64,000 nucleotides of DNA from JAXGXQ01 sp040772685 (GTDB taxonomy: Bacteria; Bacillota; Clostridia; Saccharofermentanales; UBA5734), in contig JAXGXQ010000003.1 in assembly GCA_040772685.1 (NCBI GenBank), positions 243,891-307,890 of the forward strand, in the 5' to 3' direction. Position 1 is the stretch's first letter. Each line of letters begins with the position of its first letter. Under the pieces are notes generated by a model, which saw only the letters and a program-made list of their open reading frames with translations, made no database searches and had not been told where the DNA came from. The translations under genes and the position numbers were made by a program. Positions 52,080-60,360 of this stretch are shown one piece after another.

Positions 52080-54152
52080 ATGTTGACCTGTAAACAAGCA
52101 CTACAACAGCCTGAAACCTGGCTGGCCGATTCTTGCGATGTAATCGTAATCGGCGCGGGACATGCCGGTTGTGAAGCGGCTTTGGCAGCTGCCCGCCTCG
52201 GCAAGCATGTTATTCTGTTCGCGATGAATCTTGATGCAGTGGCCAATATGCCCTGCAATCCAAATATTGGCGGCACTGCCAAAGGCCAGCTGGTGCGCGA
52301 AATTGACGCACTTGGCGGGGAAATGGGGCGCGTAGCTGACAAAACCATGATCCAATACCGGATGCTAAACCGTTCCCGCGGTCCGGCGGTGCTTTCGCCG
52401 CGTGCCCAGATAGACCGGCGGCTGTATCAGATGACCATGAAAGCGGTAGTTGAGAGGCAACCGGGCCTCGACCTGCGCCAATCTGAAATTGTCAGCCTGC
52501 TATTAGCCGATCTCGCTGACTGCGTGCCTGATTCTGTTGGCAATACTGCTGAAACCTGCAGTGAAACCGCTGCCAGTAAAGCTTCGGCAGCACGCCCGGC
52601 AATCGGCGGTGTTATGAGTCGCAGCGGCGCGGTTTATACTGCACCAGCTGTTATTGTCGCTACCGGCACTTATCTGGAAGCAAAGGTAATTATTGGTTCG
52701 TGCCAGTATTCCAGTGGTCCAGACGGAATGTTTCCTTCCCTGGGACTTGCGGAATCCATTCGCGCGACAGGCTTGCCAATGCAGCGCTTCAAGACAGGTA
52801 CACCTGTGCGGATAAACCGGAACGGGGTTAACCATAAAGCAATGCAGCGTCAGGACGGCGACACTGAAGTCCAGCCGTTCTCCTTTGAACATGAACTCAC
52901 GGATTTGCCAGGCCTGGAGCCCCAGGAGCCTTGCTGGCTCACCTATACTTCACCTGAAACCCGTACGCTTGTTCTAAGCAATCTTGACCGGTCGCCGCTA
53001 TACAGCGGTGTCATTGCTGGTGTTGGCGCACGCTACTGCCCCTCCGTTGAAGATAAATTTGTCAAGTTCCCTGACAAAGACCGTCACCAGATTTTCCTGG
53101 AGCCGACAGGCCGGGGTACAGACGAGCTCTATGTCCAGGGGCTTTCCAGCAGCATGCCAGAAGAAGTTCAGTTGGCGATGCTGCACTCTGTACCGGGGTT
53201 GGAAAAGACCCGTATAATGCGCACCGGCTATGCTATTGAGTACGATTGCCTTGATCCAACCTGTCTCGACAGCTCACTTGCCGCAAAAAAAATCGGCGGC
53301 CTGTGGTTTGCCGGACAGATCAATGGCACTTCGGGTTATGAAGAAGCTGCCGCCCAGGGTTTGATCGCTGGTATCAATGCCGTGCGCAGCCTTAATGGCC
53401 AGGAACCGGTGGTAATCGACCGTTCACAGGCATATATCGGAGTGCTGATTGACGACTTGGTCACCAAGGGCACGCAGGAGCCTTACCGGATGATGACATC
53501 CCGCGCCGAATACAGGTTACTGTTGCGTCAGGATAATGCCGATGCCCGCTTAACGCCGCTTGGTTATGAGATTGGCTTGATTTCAGCAGACCGTTATGCA
53601 CGTTTCCAGGCAAAAGACAGCATGATCAACAGCGAAATCGCCCGTTGCCATAGTGTTTCGATTCGGCCGACGACAGCAGTAAATGCTGTTTTGATCGAAC
53701 TGGGTACAGCCCCGCTGAACAACCCCGCCACACTTGCAAGTTTACTGCGCCGTCCTGAACTGAAATACGCTGACCTCGCACCGATTGATCCGGAACGGCC
53801 TGATTTACCACAAGCGGTAATGGATGCAGTTGAAATATCTCTCAAATATGAGGGCTATATCCGCCTTGAAGAAGAGCGAATCCGTCGCTTTCACCAGTTG
53901 GAGGACCGCTTACTGGCTGCTGATATCGACTATAATTCTATTCGTGGTCTGCGCATTGAAGCCGCTCAAAAACTGACAAAACTGCGCCCGAATTCAATCG
54001 GACAGGCTGCCCGTGTATCCGGTGTTTCTCCGGCGGATATCTCTGTGCTGCTGGTCTGGCTGGACGCGCAGCGCCGCAATGGCAAAGAAACAAAACAACC
54101 TGACCTTACGGACGCTGATCACGACAATTCGAGTGAAGGTGTAATGGCATGA
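52080..54152 (+). CDS. mnmG: tRNA modification FAD enzyme MnmG (GidA)
   Basis: A 690-residue enzyme that with MnmE makes the carboxymethylaminomethyl group at U34. The FAD-binding motif VIGAGHAGCEAALAAARLG (about residues 21-39) and GGTAKGQLVREIDALGG are typical. The protein is longer than usual (about 625-630): there is an insertion of about 25 residues around position 140-170 (NTAETCSETAASKASAARPA) and a charged C-terminal tail. The ATG at 52080 follows AGGAG; a longer frame overlapping mnmE is rejected. It overlaps rsmG as ATGA. Confidence 0.94.
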   Translation: MLTCKQALQQPETWLADSCDVIVIGAGHAGCEAALAAARLGKHVILFAMNLDAVANMPCNPNIGGTAKGQLVREIDALGGEMGRVADKTMIQYRMLNRSRGPAVLSPRAQIDRRLYQMTMKAVVERQPGLDLRQSEIVSLLLADLADCVPDSVGNTAETCSETAASKASAARPAIGGVMSRSGAVYTAPAVIVATGTYLEAKVIIGSCQYSSGPDGMFPSLGLAESIRATGLPMQRFKTGTPVRINRNGVNHKAMQRQDGDTEVQPFSFEHELTDLPGLEPQEPCWLTYTSPETRTLVLSNLDRSPLYSGVIAGVGARYCPSVEDKFVKFPDKDRHQIFLEPTGRGTDELYVQGLSSSMPEEVQLAMLHSVPGLEKTRIMRTGYAIEYDCLDPTCLDSSLAAKKIGGLWFAGQINGTSGYEEAAAQGLIAGINAVRSLNGQEPVVIDRSQAYIGVLIDDLVTKGTQEPYRMMTSRAEYRLLLRQDNADARLTPLGYEIGLISADRYARFQAKDSMINSEIARCHSVSIRPTTAVNAVLIELGTAPLNNPATLASLLRRPELKYADLAPIDPERPDLPQAVMDAVEISLKYEGYIRLEEERIRRFHQLEDRLLAADIDYNSIRGLRIEAAQKLTKLRPNSIGQAARVSGVSPADISVLLVWLDAQRRNGKETKQPDLTDADHDNSSEGVMA

Positions 54153-54940
54153 AAAACCAATCGAGTACTGATCTGGATCAACGCCAAGCTGTGGATTCGA
54201 ACGACAAAGACATGCTTAACCTCTTGCCGGCAATATTGGCACCTGCCGGCATTCAGCTTTCAAGACAGCAGCTGGAAGCTTTCGTCAGCTACTCGGAATT
54301 GCTGCGTGACTGGAATACCCGAATAAATCTGACGTCAATCACAGACAACCACGGTGTTGCTGTGCGTCATTTTTTGGATTCTTTGAGCCTTTTGCCAATT
54401 CTTGACAAAGAAGCTAAACTCCAGAACAAAGCTGCGTTGAGCCTGATCGATGTAGGTACAGGCGCGGGCTTCCCCGGTCTGCCGCTGCGTGTCGTCCGGC
54501 CTGAGCTAAAGCTGACCTTGCTTGATTCATTACAAAAACGGATTAATTTTCTTACTGCCGTAATATCTGAACTTGAATTGACTGGCGTGCTGACTATAAG
54601 CAGCCGCGCTGAGGACGCTGCGCACGACTCCAAGTATCGGGAGTATTTTGATATTGCCGTGGCACGCGCAGTGGGGCCACTGCCGGTGCTCTGTGAGTAT
54701 TTGCTGCCTTTTGTCCGGCAAGGCGGGTTGATGGTCGCTATGAAAGCTCAAAAAAATGAAGAAATTGATGCTTCTGCGAAGGCGATCCGTGTTTTAGGCG
54801 GGCACCTGGAAAGCGTAGATCATTTTGTTCTGCCTGGCAGCGATTTGAACCGCACGCTCATTTGTGTGCGGAAAACCGGATCAACGCCACCAGCTTATCC
54901 CCGCAAAGCCGGAACGCCCGGCCGAAAACCAATAATTTAA
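54149..54940 (+). CDS. rsmG: 16S rRNA (guanine527-N7)-methyltransferase RsmG (GidB)
   Basis: A 263-residue SAM-dependent methyltransferase for G527 of 16S rRNA. The SAM motif LIDVGTGAGFPGLPLRVVRPE (about residues 93-113), ISSRAEDAA and the later VAVARAVGPLPVLCEY are present. An extended N-terminus (about 25 residues) and a basic Pro-rich tail are unusual but short. It overlaps mnmG by four bases, so the pair is cotranscribed. Confidence 0.94.
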   Translation: MKNQSSTDLDQRQAVDSNDKDMLNLLPAILAPAGIQLSRQQLEAFVSYSELLRDWNTRINLTSITDNHGVAVRHFLDSLSLLPILDKEAKLQNKAALSLIDVGTGAGFPGLPLRVVRPELKLTLLDSLQKRINFLTAVISELELTGVLTISSRAEDAAHDSKYREYFDIAVARAVGPLPVLCEYLLPFVRQGGLMVAMKAQKNEEIDASAKAIRVLGGHLESVDHFVLPGSDLNRTLICVRKTGSTPPAYPRKAGTPGRKPII

Positions 54941-55024
54941 AGACCAATAGTGCAAAACCCCTGAAAACAGCCACTTTCACGCTGTTCAGCCCAATGGCTG
55001 CTACGTGCAATTGAGGGTGTTTCA

Positions 55025-55033
55025 TGGTATAAT
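55025..55033 (+). promoter_or_regulatory. Extended -10 promoter of gyrA
   Basis: TGGTATAAT with -10 TATAAT (55028-55033) and no good -35; the start codon is 44 bases downstream. Confidence 0.55.
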
Positions 55034-55076
55034 TGTTTAGTCAGGCAATAGTGGGGACAGGAGGAATTGTCCATAT

Positions 55077-57716
55077 ATGGCGGATCAGCAAAATGAGCCG
55101 AAGAAATCAGTACCATTAGATAAAAAAGAACTACAGAAACAAAAGGATGCCGCGGTGGACGCGATATTCCGCAACCCTCAAACAACAATTATTCCGGTTG
55201 ATCTTGAAGAAGAAATGAAAAAATCGTTCATCGATTACGCGATGAGCGTTATTTCCGACCGTGCACTGCCGGATGTCCGTGACGGACTCAAACCGGTGCA
55301 CCGCCGGATTCTTTATTCCATGTATACACAGGGATTTACCTCTGATAAACCGCACCGCAAGTGCGCCACAACTGTTGGCGATGTGCTCGGACGCTTTCAT
55401 CCGCACGGTGATGCCTCTGTATACGATGCACTCGTGCGTCTAGCCCAGGATTTCTCGATGCGCCACATGCTGGTGGACGGTCACGGCAACTTTGGTTCCC
55501 GTGACGGCGATCCCCCTGCAGCCTACCGTTACACGGAGGCCCGCCTGAGCAAAATCTCTATGGAAATGCTCAGCGAAATCAATAAAAACACAGTTGATTT
55601 CAAACCTAACTTCGATGAACACGAAATGGAACCCATTGTTCTGCCGGCACGTTTTCCTAACTTGCTGGTTAATGGTTCTGTTGGTATCGCTGTCGGCATG
55701 GCAACAAACATTCCGCCGCATAACCTTGGCGAATGCATTGATGGTGTAGTGATGCTGATCGAGAATCCCGACAGCTCTACAGAAGACCTGATGCAGGTTA
55801 TTAAAGGGCCGGACTTCCCTACCGGCGGAATGATTATAGGTTCACACGGTATTCGCGAAGCTTACGAGACCGGCCGCGGTCGAATTGTTGTCCGGGCGCG
55901 CACCGAGATCGAATCTATGCGCAATAACCGCCAACGCATAATTGTGCAGGATCTTCCCTATCTGGTTAACAAAGCACGGCTGATCGAGCGCATAGCTGAT
56001 CTAGTCAAGAATAAACAACTGGATGGAATCTCTGATCTGCGCGACGAATCCGACCGCAACGACGCAGTACGGATTGTCATTGAACTTAAAAGAGACGCCA
56101 ATGCCAATGTTGTACTAAACCAGCTTTATAAACGTACACAGCTTCAAGATGCCTTCAGCGCGAATATGCTGGCTTTGGTTCCGGACGAGCTGGGACGCTT
56201 TGAACCTCAGGTCATAAACCTGCGCTCAGCACTTACTCATTACCTCAACCACGAAAAAGATGTTGTCAGCCGCCGCACCCGCTTCGATCTGGAAAAGGCC
56301 GAAGCTCGCCGTCATATTGTTGAAGGCCTGCGCCTGGCGATTGATCACATCGACGAAGTAATCGCAATTATCCGCTCTTCACGCACGGAAGACGTTGCTA
56401 AACAGAGATTGAGTGAACGCTTTGATTTCAGCGAACGTCAGGCACAGCACATTGTTGATATGCGTTTAGGCCGCTTGACAGGTCTGGAACGTGACAAGCT
56501 GGCTGCTGAATATAATGATCTCACTGAGAAAATTGATTATTTCCGCAGTATTTTGTCGGATGAATCCCTGTTGCTTTCTGTAATCCGTGATGAACTGCTG
56601 GATATCCGCAAAAAGTATGCTGATGAGCGCCGGACATCTATTGAACCCGGCGAAGATGAAGATATTACGGATGAATCACTGATTCAGGAAGAAGAAGTGG
56701 TTGTCACTCTGACTCATTATGGATATGTAAAACGCATGCCAGTGGACATTTGTAATGTGCAACACCGCGGCGGGCGCGGAGTAACCGGAATCACCACCCG
56801 GGAAGAGGATTTTGTCGAGAATATCATCACAACATCCACCCATTCCCTGCTCTTGTTCTTTACTAATCGCGGCCGGGTTTTCCGCCTGAAAGGGTATCAG
56901 ATTCCGGAGGCAAGCCGACAGGCCCGGGGCATGGCAGTTGTCAACCTTCTGCAACTCGATGGCGGTGAAAAAGTACAAACTGTTATTCCGGTAACTGATT
57001 TCTCAGAAGGCTCGTACCTGGTAATGGCCACTAAAAATGGTACTGTTAAGAAAACCCTGCTGTCAGAATACGCCAACATCAACAGATCCGGTCTCATAGC
57101 AATCAACTTGCGCGAAGATGACGAGCTGGTAGGTGTCCATAACACCAGCAACGGCAATGACATCCTGATGGTAACCAAACAGGGCATGTCGATCCGTTTC
57201 CCGCAAACTGATGTGCGTGCCACCGGCCGCAATACTCAAGGCGTGCGCGGTATTTCATTGAGCGAAGACGATTCTGTGATAAATATGGTGACAACAGAAC
57301 CGGGTAAATCTTTGCTTGTGGTTTCGGAGAAGGGTTTTGGCAAGCGTACCGAACTCGAGGAATACAGGTCGCAGACACGAGGCGGCAAAGGCCTCATCAC
57401 CTACAAGCCTTCAGCCAAAACCGGCTTGCTGGCAGGAATTGCGCTGGTTGACGAGGAAAACGACGTTATCATGATCAACGATAGCGGCGTAATAATTCGT
57501 GTACGTGCTGCGGAAATCCCAATTCTGTCACGTATCACCCAAGGAGTCACATTGATGCGCACCCGTGAAGGTGATGTTGTCGATGTTGCTGTAGTTGAAC
57601 ATGAGGATGTCGACGAAGGTCTGGATCCGGAGACTGATTCCGCGGATCTGACTGAATGCCTGAACGACCCGCAATCAGAAGAGGAACTTGAAGACTTGGA
57701 GGAGACGGAAGATTAG
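55077..57716 (+). CDS. gyrA: DNA gyrase subunit A
   Basis: An 879-residue DNA-cleaving subunit of gyrase. The active-site Tyr is in AAYRYTEARLSKI (about residue 150), and DGLKPVHRRILY is present. The C-terminal wheel contains YRSQTRGGKGL, a close GyrA-box variant (usual QRRGGKG), so it is gyrase rather than ParC. The N-terminal 40 residues are charged and the C-terminal tail is acidic. gyrB is 44 kb away. It ends 2 bases before the convergent dehydrogenase gene. Confidence 0.95.
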   Translation: MADQQNEPKKSVPLDKKELQKQKDAAVDAIFRNPQTTIIPVDLEEEMKKSFIDYAMSVISDRALPDVRDGLKPVHRRILYSMYTQGFTSDKPHRKCATTVGDVLGRFHPHGDASVYDALVRLAQDFSMRHMLVDGHGNFGSRDGDPPAAYRYTEARLSKISMEMLSEINKNTVDFKPNFDEHEMEPIVLPARFPNLLVNGSVGIAVGMATNIPPHNLGECIDGVVMLIENPDSSTEDLMQVIKGPDFPTGGMIIGSHGIREAYETGRGRIVVRARTEIESMRNNRQRIIVQDLPYLVNKARLIERIADLVKNKQLDGISDLRDESDRNDAVRIVIELKRDANANVVLNQLYKRTQLQDAFSANMLALVPDELGRFEPQVINLRSALTHYLNHEKDVVSRRTRFDLEKAEARRHIVEGLRLAIDHIDEVIAIIRSSRTEDVAKQRLSERFDFSERQAQHIVDMRLGRLTGLERDKLAAEYNDLTEKIDYFRSILSDESLLLSVIRDELLDIRKKYADERRTSIEPGEDEDITDESLIQEEEVVVTLTHYGYVKRMPVDICNVQHRGGRGVTGITTREEDFVENIITTSTHSLLLFFTNRGRVFRLKGYQIPEASRQARGMAVVNLLQLDGGEKVQTVIPVTDFSEGSYLVMATKNGTVKKTLLSEYANINRSGLIAINLREDDELVGVHNTSNGNDILMVTKQGMSIRFPQTDVRATGRNTQGVRGISLSEDDSVINMVTTEPGKSLLVVSEKGFGKRTELEEYRSQTRGGKGLITYKPSAKTGLLAGIALVDEENDVIMINDSGVIIRVRAAEIPILSRITQGVTLMRTREGDVVDVAVVEHEDVDEGLDPETDSADLTECLNDPQSEEELEDLEETED

Positions 57717-57718
57717 GG

Positions 57719-58678
57719 TCAGAGGTCTTTGACCTGCTCCAGGACTGCGCGTACACTATCAGCGGAAGCATGCAATTGCTGGAGTTCTGCTGGCGTCAGG
57801 TCAAATTCCAGGACAGTTTGTACGCCGTTGGCATTGACGATTGAGGGTGAACTAAGGGCGACATTATGCAGTCCGTAAGCTCCATTCATGGCTGAACCAA
57901 CTGTGCGGATTGTGCTCGCGCCGTTCAGGATCGACTCGACAATTGTATTTACCATTACGGCAATGCCGTAAAAGGTAGCGCCTTTAGCCTTAATAATATC
58001 AGCACCCGCGACCCGAACCTGCCGCGCAACCTCGTCTCGGTCAGCTTGACTGAAAGTAATGCCGGTACCCTTGCAGAAATCATCTATCGACATACCGGCG
58101 ATATGTGTTCTGCTCCAGACAGGTAACTGCGAATCGCCGTGCTCACCAATAATGTAACCGTGGATATTCTTCACATCGACTGCCAGACGTTCGCTTAGCA
58201 GATAGCGGAAACGGGCGCTGTCAAGCACTGTGCCAGAGCCAATAACTCTGCCGGCCGGCAGTTTGGTCCATTCAGTCACTTTATAGGTAAGAACATCAAC
58301 TGGATTGCTCACAACCAAAATGACACCGCCGTTGTAATGCTGCATGATTTTTTCAACAATTGAATGTGCCAGTGATACATTTTTGCGCGCCAGATCCAGG
58401 CGTGTCTCACCCGGTTTACGCGGCATACCTGCTGTCAGGATTATGACATTGCAATCAGCACAGTCTTCGTAATCACCAGCCCTGACCAGCATTTGGCCAA
58501 GGAAGGGTAACCCATGATTAATGTCCATGGCTTCACCAACTGCCTTGTTTTCATTGCTGTCGATCAGTACAAGTTCATTACAAAGCTGATTTATGGAAAT
58601 AGCAAAAGCTATTGAGGCGCCAACCGAACCGGCACCAACTATTGCAATTTTTGAGCCGTGTTCACGATCTGAATACAT
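57719..58678 (-). CDS. ldh: Lactate/malate dehydrogenase family protein with Arg at the selectivity position
   Basis: A 319-residue NAD-dependent enzyme. GAGSVGASIAFA (about residues 15-26), Asp153/Arg156 (SGTVLDSARFR) and the catalytic His180 in IIGEHGDSQLP are intact. The substrate loop reads AGMPRKPGETRLDL: the residue before KPGETR is Arg87, where L-lactate dehydrogenases have Gln (Gln102) and malate dehydrogenases have Arg. The frame otherwise resembles lactate dehydrogenase (GETRLDL). GGGAGG lies about 8 bases before the ATG. It is divergent from an alcohol dehydrogenase gene. Confidence 0.9.
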   Translation of the reverse strand: MYSDREHGSKIAIVGAGSVGASIAFAISINQLCNELVLIDSNENKAVGEAMDINHGLPFLGQMLVRAGDYEDCADCNVIILTAGMPRKPGETRLDLARKNVSLAHSIVEKIMQHYNGGVILVVSNPVDVLTYKVTEWTKLPAGRVIGSGTVLDSARFRYLLSERLAVDVKNIHGYIIGEHGDSQLPVWSRTHIAGMSIDDFCKGTGITFSQADRDEVARQVRVAGADIIKAKGATFYGIAVMVNTIVESILNGASTIRTVGSAMNGAYGLHNVALSSPSIVNANGVQTVLEFDLTPAELQQLHASADSVRAVLEQVKDL

Positions 58679-58716
58679 ATATAAATACCCTCCCCTGTTT
58701 TTGCGAAATCAAACAC

Positions 58717-58745
58717 ATTGTACGTCAGGAGAATTGGGAGTGCAA
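58717..58745 (-). promoter_or_regulatory. Promoter of the ldh-type gene
   Basis: On the minus strand TTGCAC (complement of 58740-58745), a 17-bp spacer and TACAAT (complement of 58717-58722), 38 bases before the ATG. Confidence 0.75.
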
Positions 58746-58762
58746 TCCAAATAGTGAATTTA

Positions 58763-58776
58763 CGAAAACGTTTACA
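58763..58776. promoter_or_regulatory. CcpA cre-like site
   Basis: CGAAAACGTTTACA matches the consensus TGWAANCGNTNWCA at all fixed positions except the first base. It lies about 60 bases upstream of the expected start of the ldh-type transcript and 60 bases upstream of the adh -35. CcpA is not in the window. Confidence 0.55.
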
Positions 58777-58836
58777 GCCTATATGTACGATCTATGCATA
58801 AATGCTACAATTAATTCATCCACTTAAATTTTCGTC

Positions 58837-58865
58837 TTGCATTTATATAGTCGCTAAATGATAAT
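58837..58865 (+). promoter_or_regulatory. Promoter of the alcohol dehydrogenase gene
   Basis: TTGCAT (58837-58842), a 17-bp spacer and GATAAT (58860-58865), 39 bases before the ATG. Confidence 0.6.
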
Positions 58866-58904
58866 ATTTAGACCAAACAGGTTAATTGTTAAGGAGTATG
58901 ATTA

Positions 58905-60077
58905 ATGCTTGACTTTGAATACTTTTCACCGACCAGTTTTAACTTTGGCCGCAAGGCGGAAGAGAAGGCCGGCGCGGTTTGCCGCCAATTCGGCGGTACT
59001 CGTGTTCTGATTCACTACGGTAGTGAATCCGCCAAAAAGAGCGGACTGGTTGAACGGGTAAGGACTTCTGTTGAGGAAGCCGGCTTGTTCGCAGTCGAGT
59101 TAGGCGGAGTCGTTCCCAACCCCCGGGTTGGTCTTGTCTACCAGGGAATTGAATTAGCGCGCAAGGAACGGATTGACCTTATACTTGCTATTGGCGGTGG
59201 CAGCGTAATCGATTCCGGCAAAGCAATTGCGATGGGAGCCGTTTATTCTGGCGATGTCTGGGACTTTTTCGACGGTAAAGCAGTACCTGAAAGCATGCTC
59301 CCTGTCGGCTGTGTATTGACAATACCTGCTGCCGGCAGTGAAGGTTCGCTGAGCTCCGTTATTTCAAGCGATGACGGCAAAACCAAGCGTGGCCTCAATC
59401 ACCCGATTCTGCGTCCGGCATTTGCCTTGATGAACCCGGAACTGACATATACCTTGCCTCCCTACCAGACAGCCTGCGGGATTTCCGATATGATGGCGCA
59501 CATTATTGAGCGCTATTTATCCAACACAACTGAGGTTGAACTGACGGACCGCCTCTGTGAGGGTGCTATGAAGGCCATCATTCACGAAGCGCCGCGAGTC
59601 TTTGCCAATCCGGAAGATTACGGCGCCCGGGCAAACATAATGTGGGCCGGTACTTTGGCGCACAGTGATATCATGGGAGTCGGCCGTGAACAGGACTGGG
59701 CCAGCCACCGGATGGGCCATCAATTGTCCGCACTGTATAATGCTGCGCATGGCGCCAGTTTAGCTGTTATGATCCCCGCTTTTATGCGATATACTCTTGA
59801 GCACGGATGCAACCGCTATGCTCAGATGGCCGTGCGGGTTTTCGATTGCGACTATGATTTTGAAAACCCACAGCGCACAGCGGTACAAGCCGTTGAGCGT
59901 CTGGTCAGTTTCTACCGATCAATGGGACTGCCCACTTCCTTAACTGAAATTGGCGCCAAAGAGGAGGACATCCCCTTTATGACCAAAACGATTCAGATGC
60001 ATCGGGATAATCAGCTGGGCAATTTTCAACCACTTGGCTATGCTGATATAGAAAAAATCTACCGCCTGGCTTTGTGA
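58905..60077 (+). CDS. Iron-containing alcohol dehydrogenase (butanol dehydrogenase-like)
   Basis: A 390-residue group III alcohol dehydrogenase. The cofactor motif IGGGSVIDSGKAIA (about residues 97-110) and the iron ligands (Asp and His in CGISDMMAHIIER, and His in SHRMGHQLSALYNAAHGASLA) are present. It is most like NADPH-dependent butanol dehydrogenases (BdhA) and long-chain reductases; the substrate is unknown. AAGGAG is 8 bases before the ATG. It is divergent from the ldh-type gene, with a cre-like site in the gap, so both probably serve fermentative NADH disposal. Confidence 0.9.
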   Translation: MLDFEYFSPTSFNFGRKAEEKAGAVCRQFGGTRVLIHYGSESAKKSGLVERVRTSVEEAGLFAVELGGVVPNPRVGLVYQGIELARKERIDLILAIGGGSVIDSGKAIAMGAVYSGDVWDFFDGKAVPESMLPVGCVLTIPAAGSEGSLSSVISSDDGKTKRGLNHPILRPAFALMNPELTYTLPPYQTACGISDMMAHIIERYLSNTTEVELTDRLCEGAMKAIIHEAPRVFANPEDYGARANIMWAGTLAHSDIMGVGREQDWASHRMGHQLSALYNAAHGASLAVMIPAFMRYTLEHGCNRYAQMAVRVFDCDYDFENPQRTAVQAVERLVSFYRSMGLPTSLTEIGAKEEDIPFMTKTIQMHRDNQLGNFQPLGYADIEKIYRLAL

Positions 60078-60177
60078 GTAAAGGCAATATCTGAATTATT
60101 AATGAATAGTATGTAAAGCTTTTTCACGAGCAAAGCTAACTGCCAGTGAAACAATCTATACATAGTGGCGCAAATAA

Positions 60178-60195
60178 GCACTAATATTTTAGTGC
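60178..60195. promoter_or_regulatory. Perfect inverted repeat before the sugar transporter promoter
   Basis: GCACTAA (60178-60184), TATT, TTAGTGC (60189-60195), a perfect 7-bp inverted repeat ending 2 bases before the -35 box. A repressor or activator site is likely; the regulator is not identified. Confidence 0.55.
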
Positions 60196-60197
60196 GA

Positions 60198-60226
60198 TTG
60201 ACAAACATACAGCACGAAGATAAACT
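60198..60226 (+). promoter_or_regulatory. Promoter of the sugar transporter operon
   Basis: TTGACA (60198-60203), a 17-bp spacer and TAAACT (60221-60226), giving a leader of about 130 bases. Confidence 0.7.
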
Positions 60227-60360
60227 TGACCTTGTTAAGCACCTATAGATCATTTTATTTTTTATTTGCTGACATTTCTGAATATTATTCTTCGCAAGCT
60301 GTATCAGAACAGCGAACCCTATTTGTGCCACAATATCTTGAATGATGGAGGTATTTTTTA

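Noticed and set aside
55018..55030. TGTTTCATG near gyrA resembling half of parS
   Set aside because: Second half is absent (GTATAA); it overlaps the gyrA promoter.
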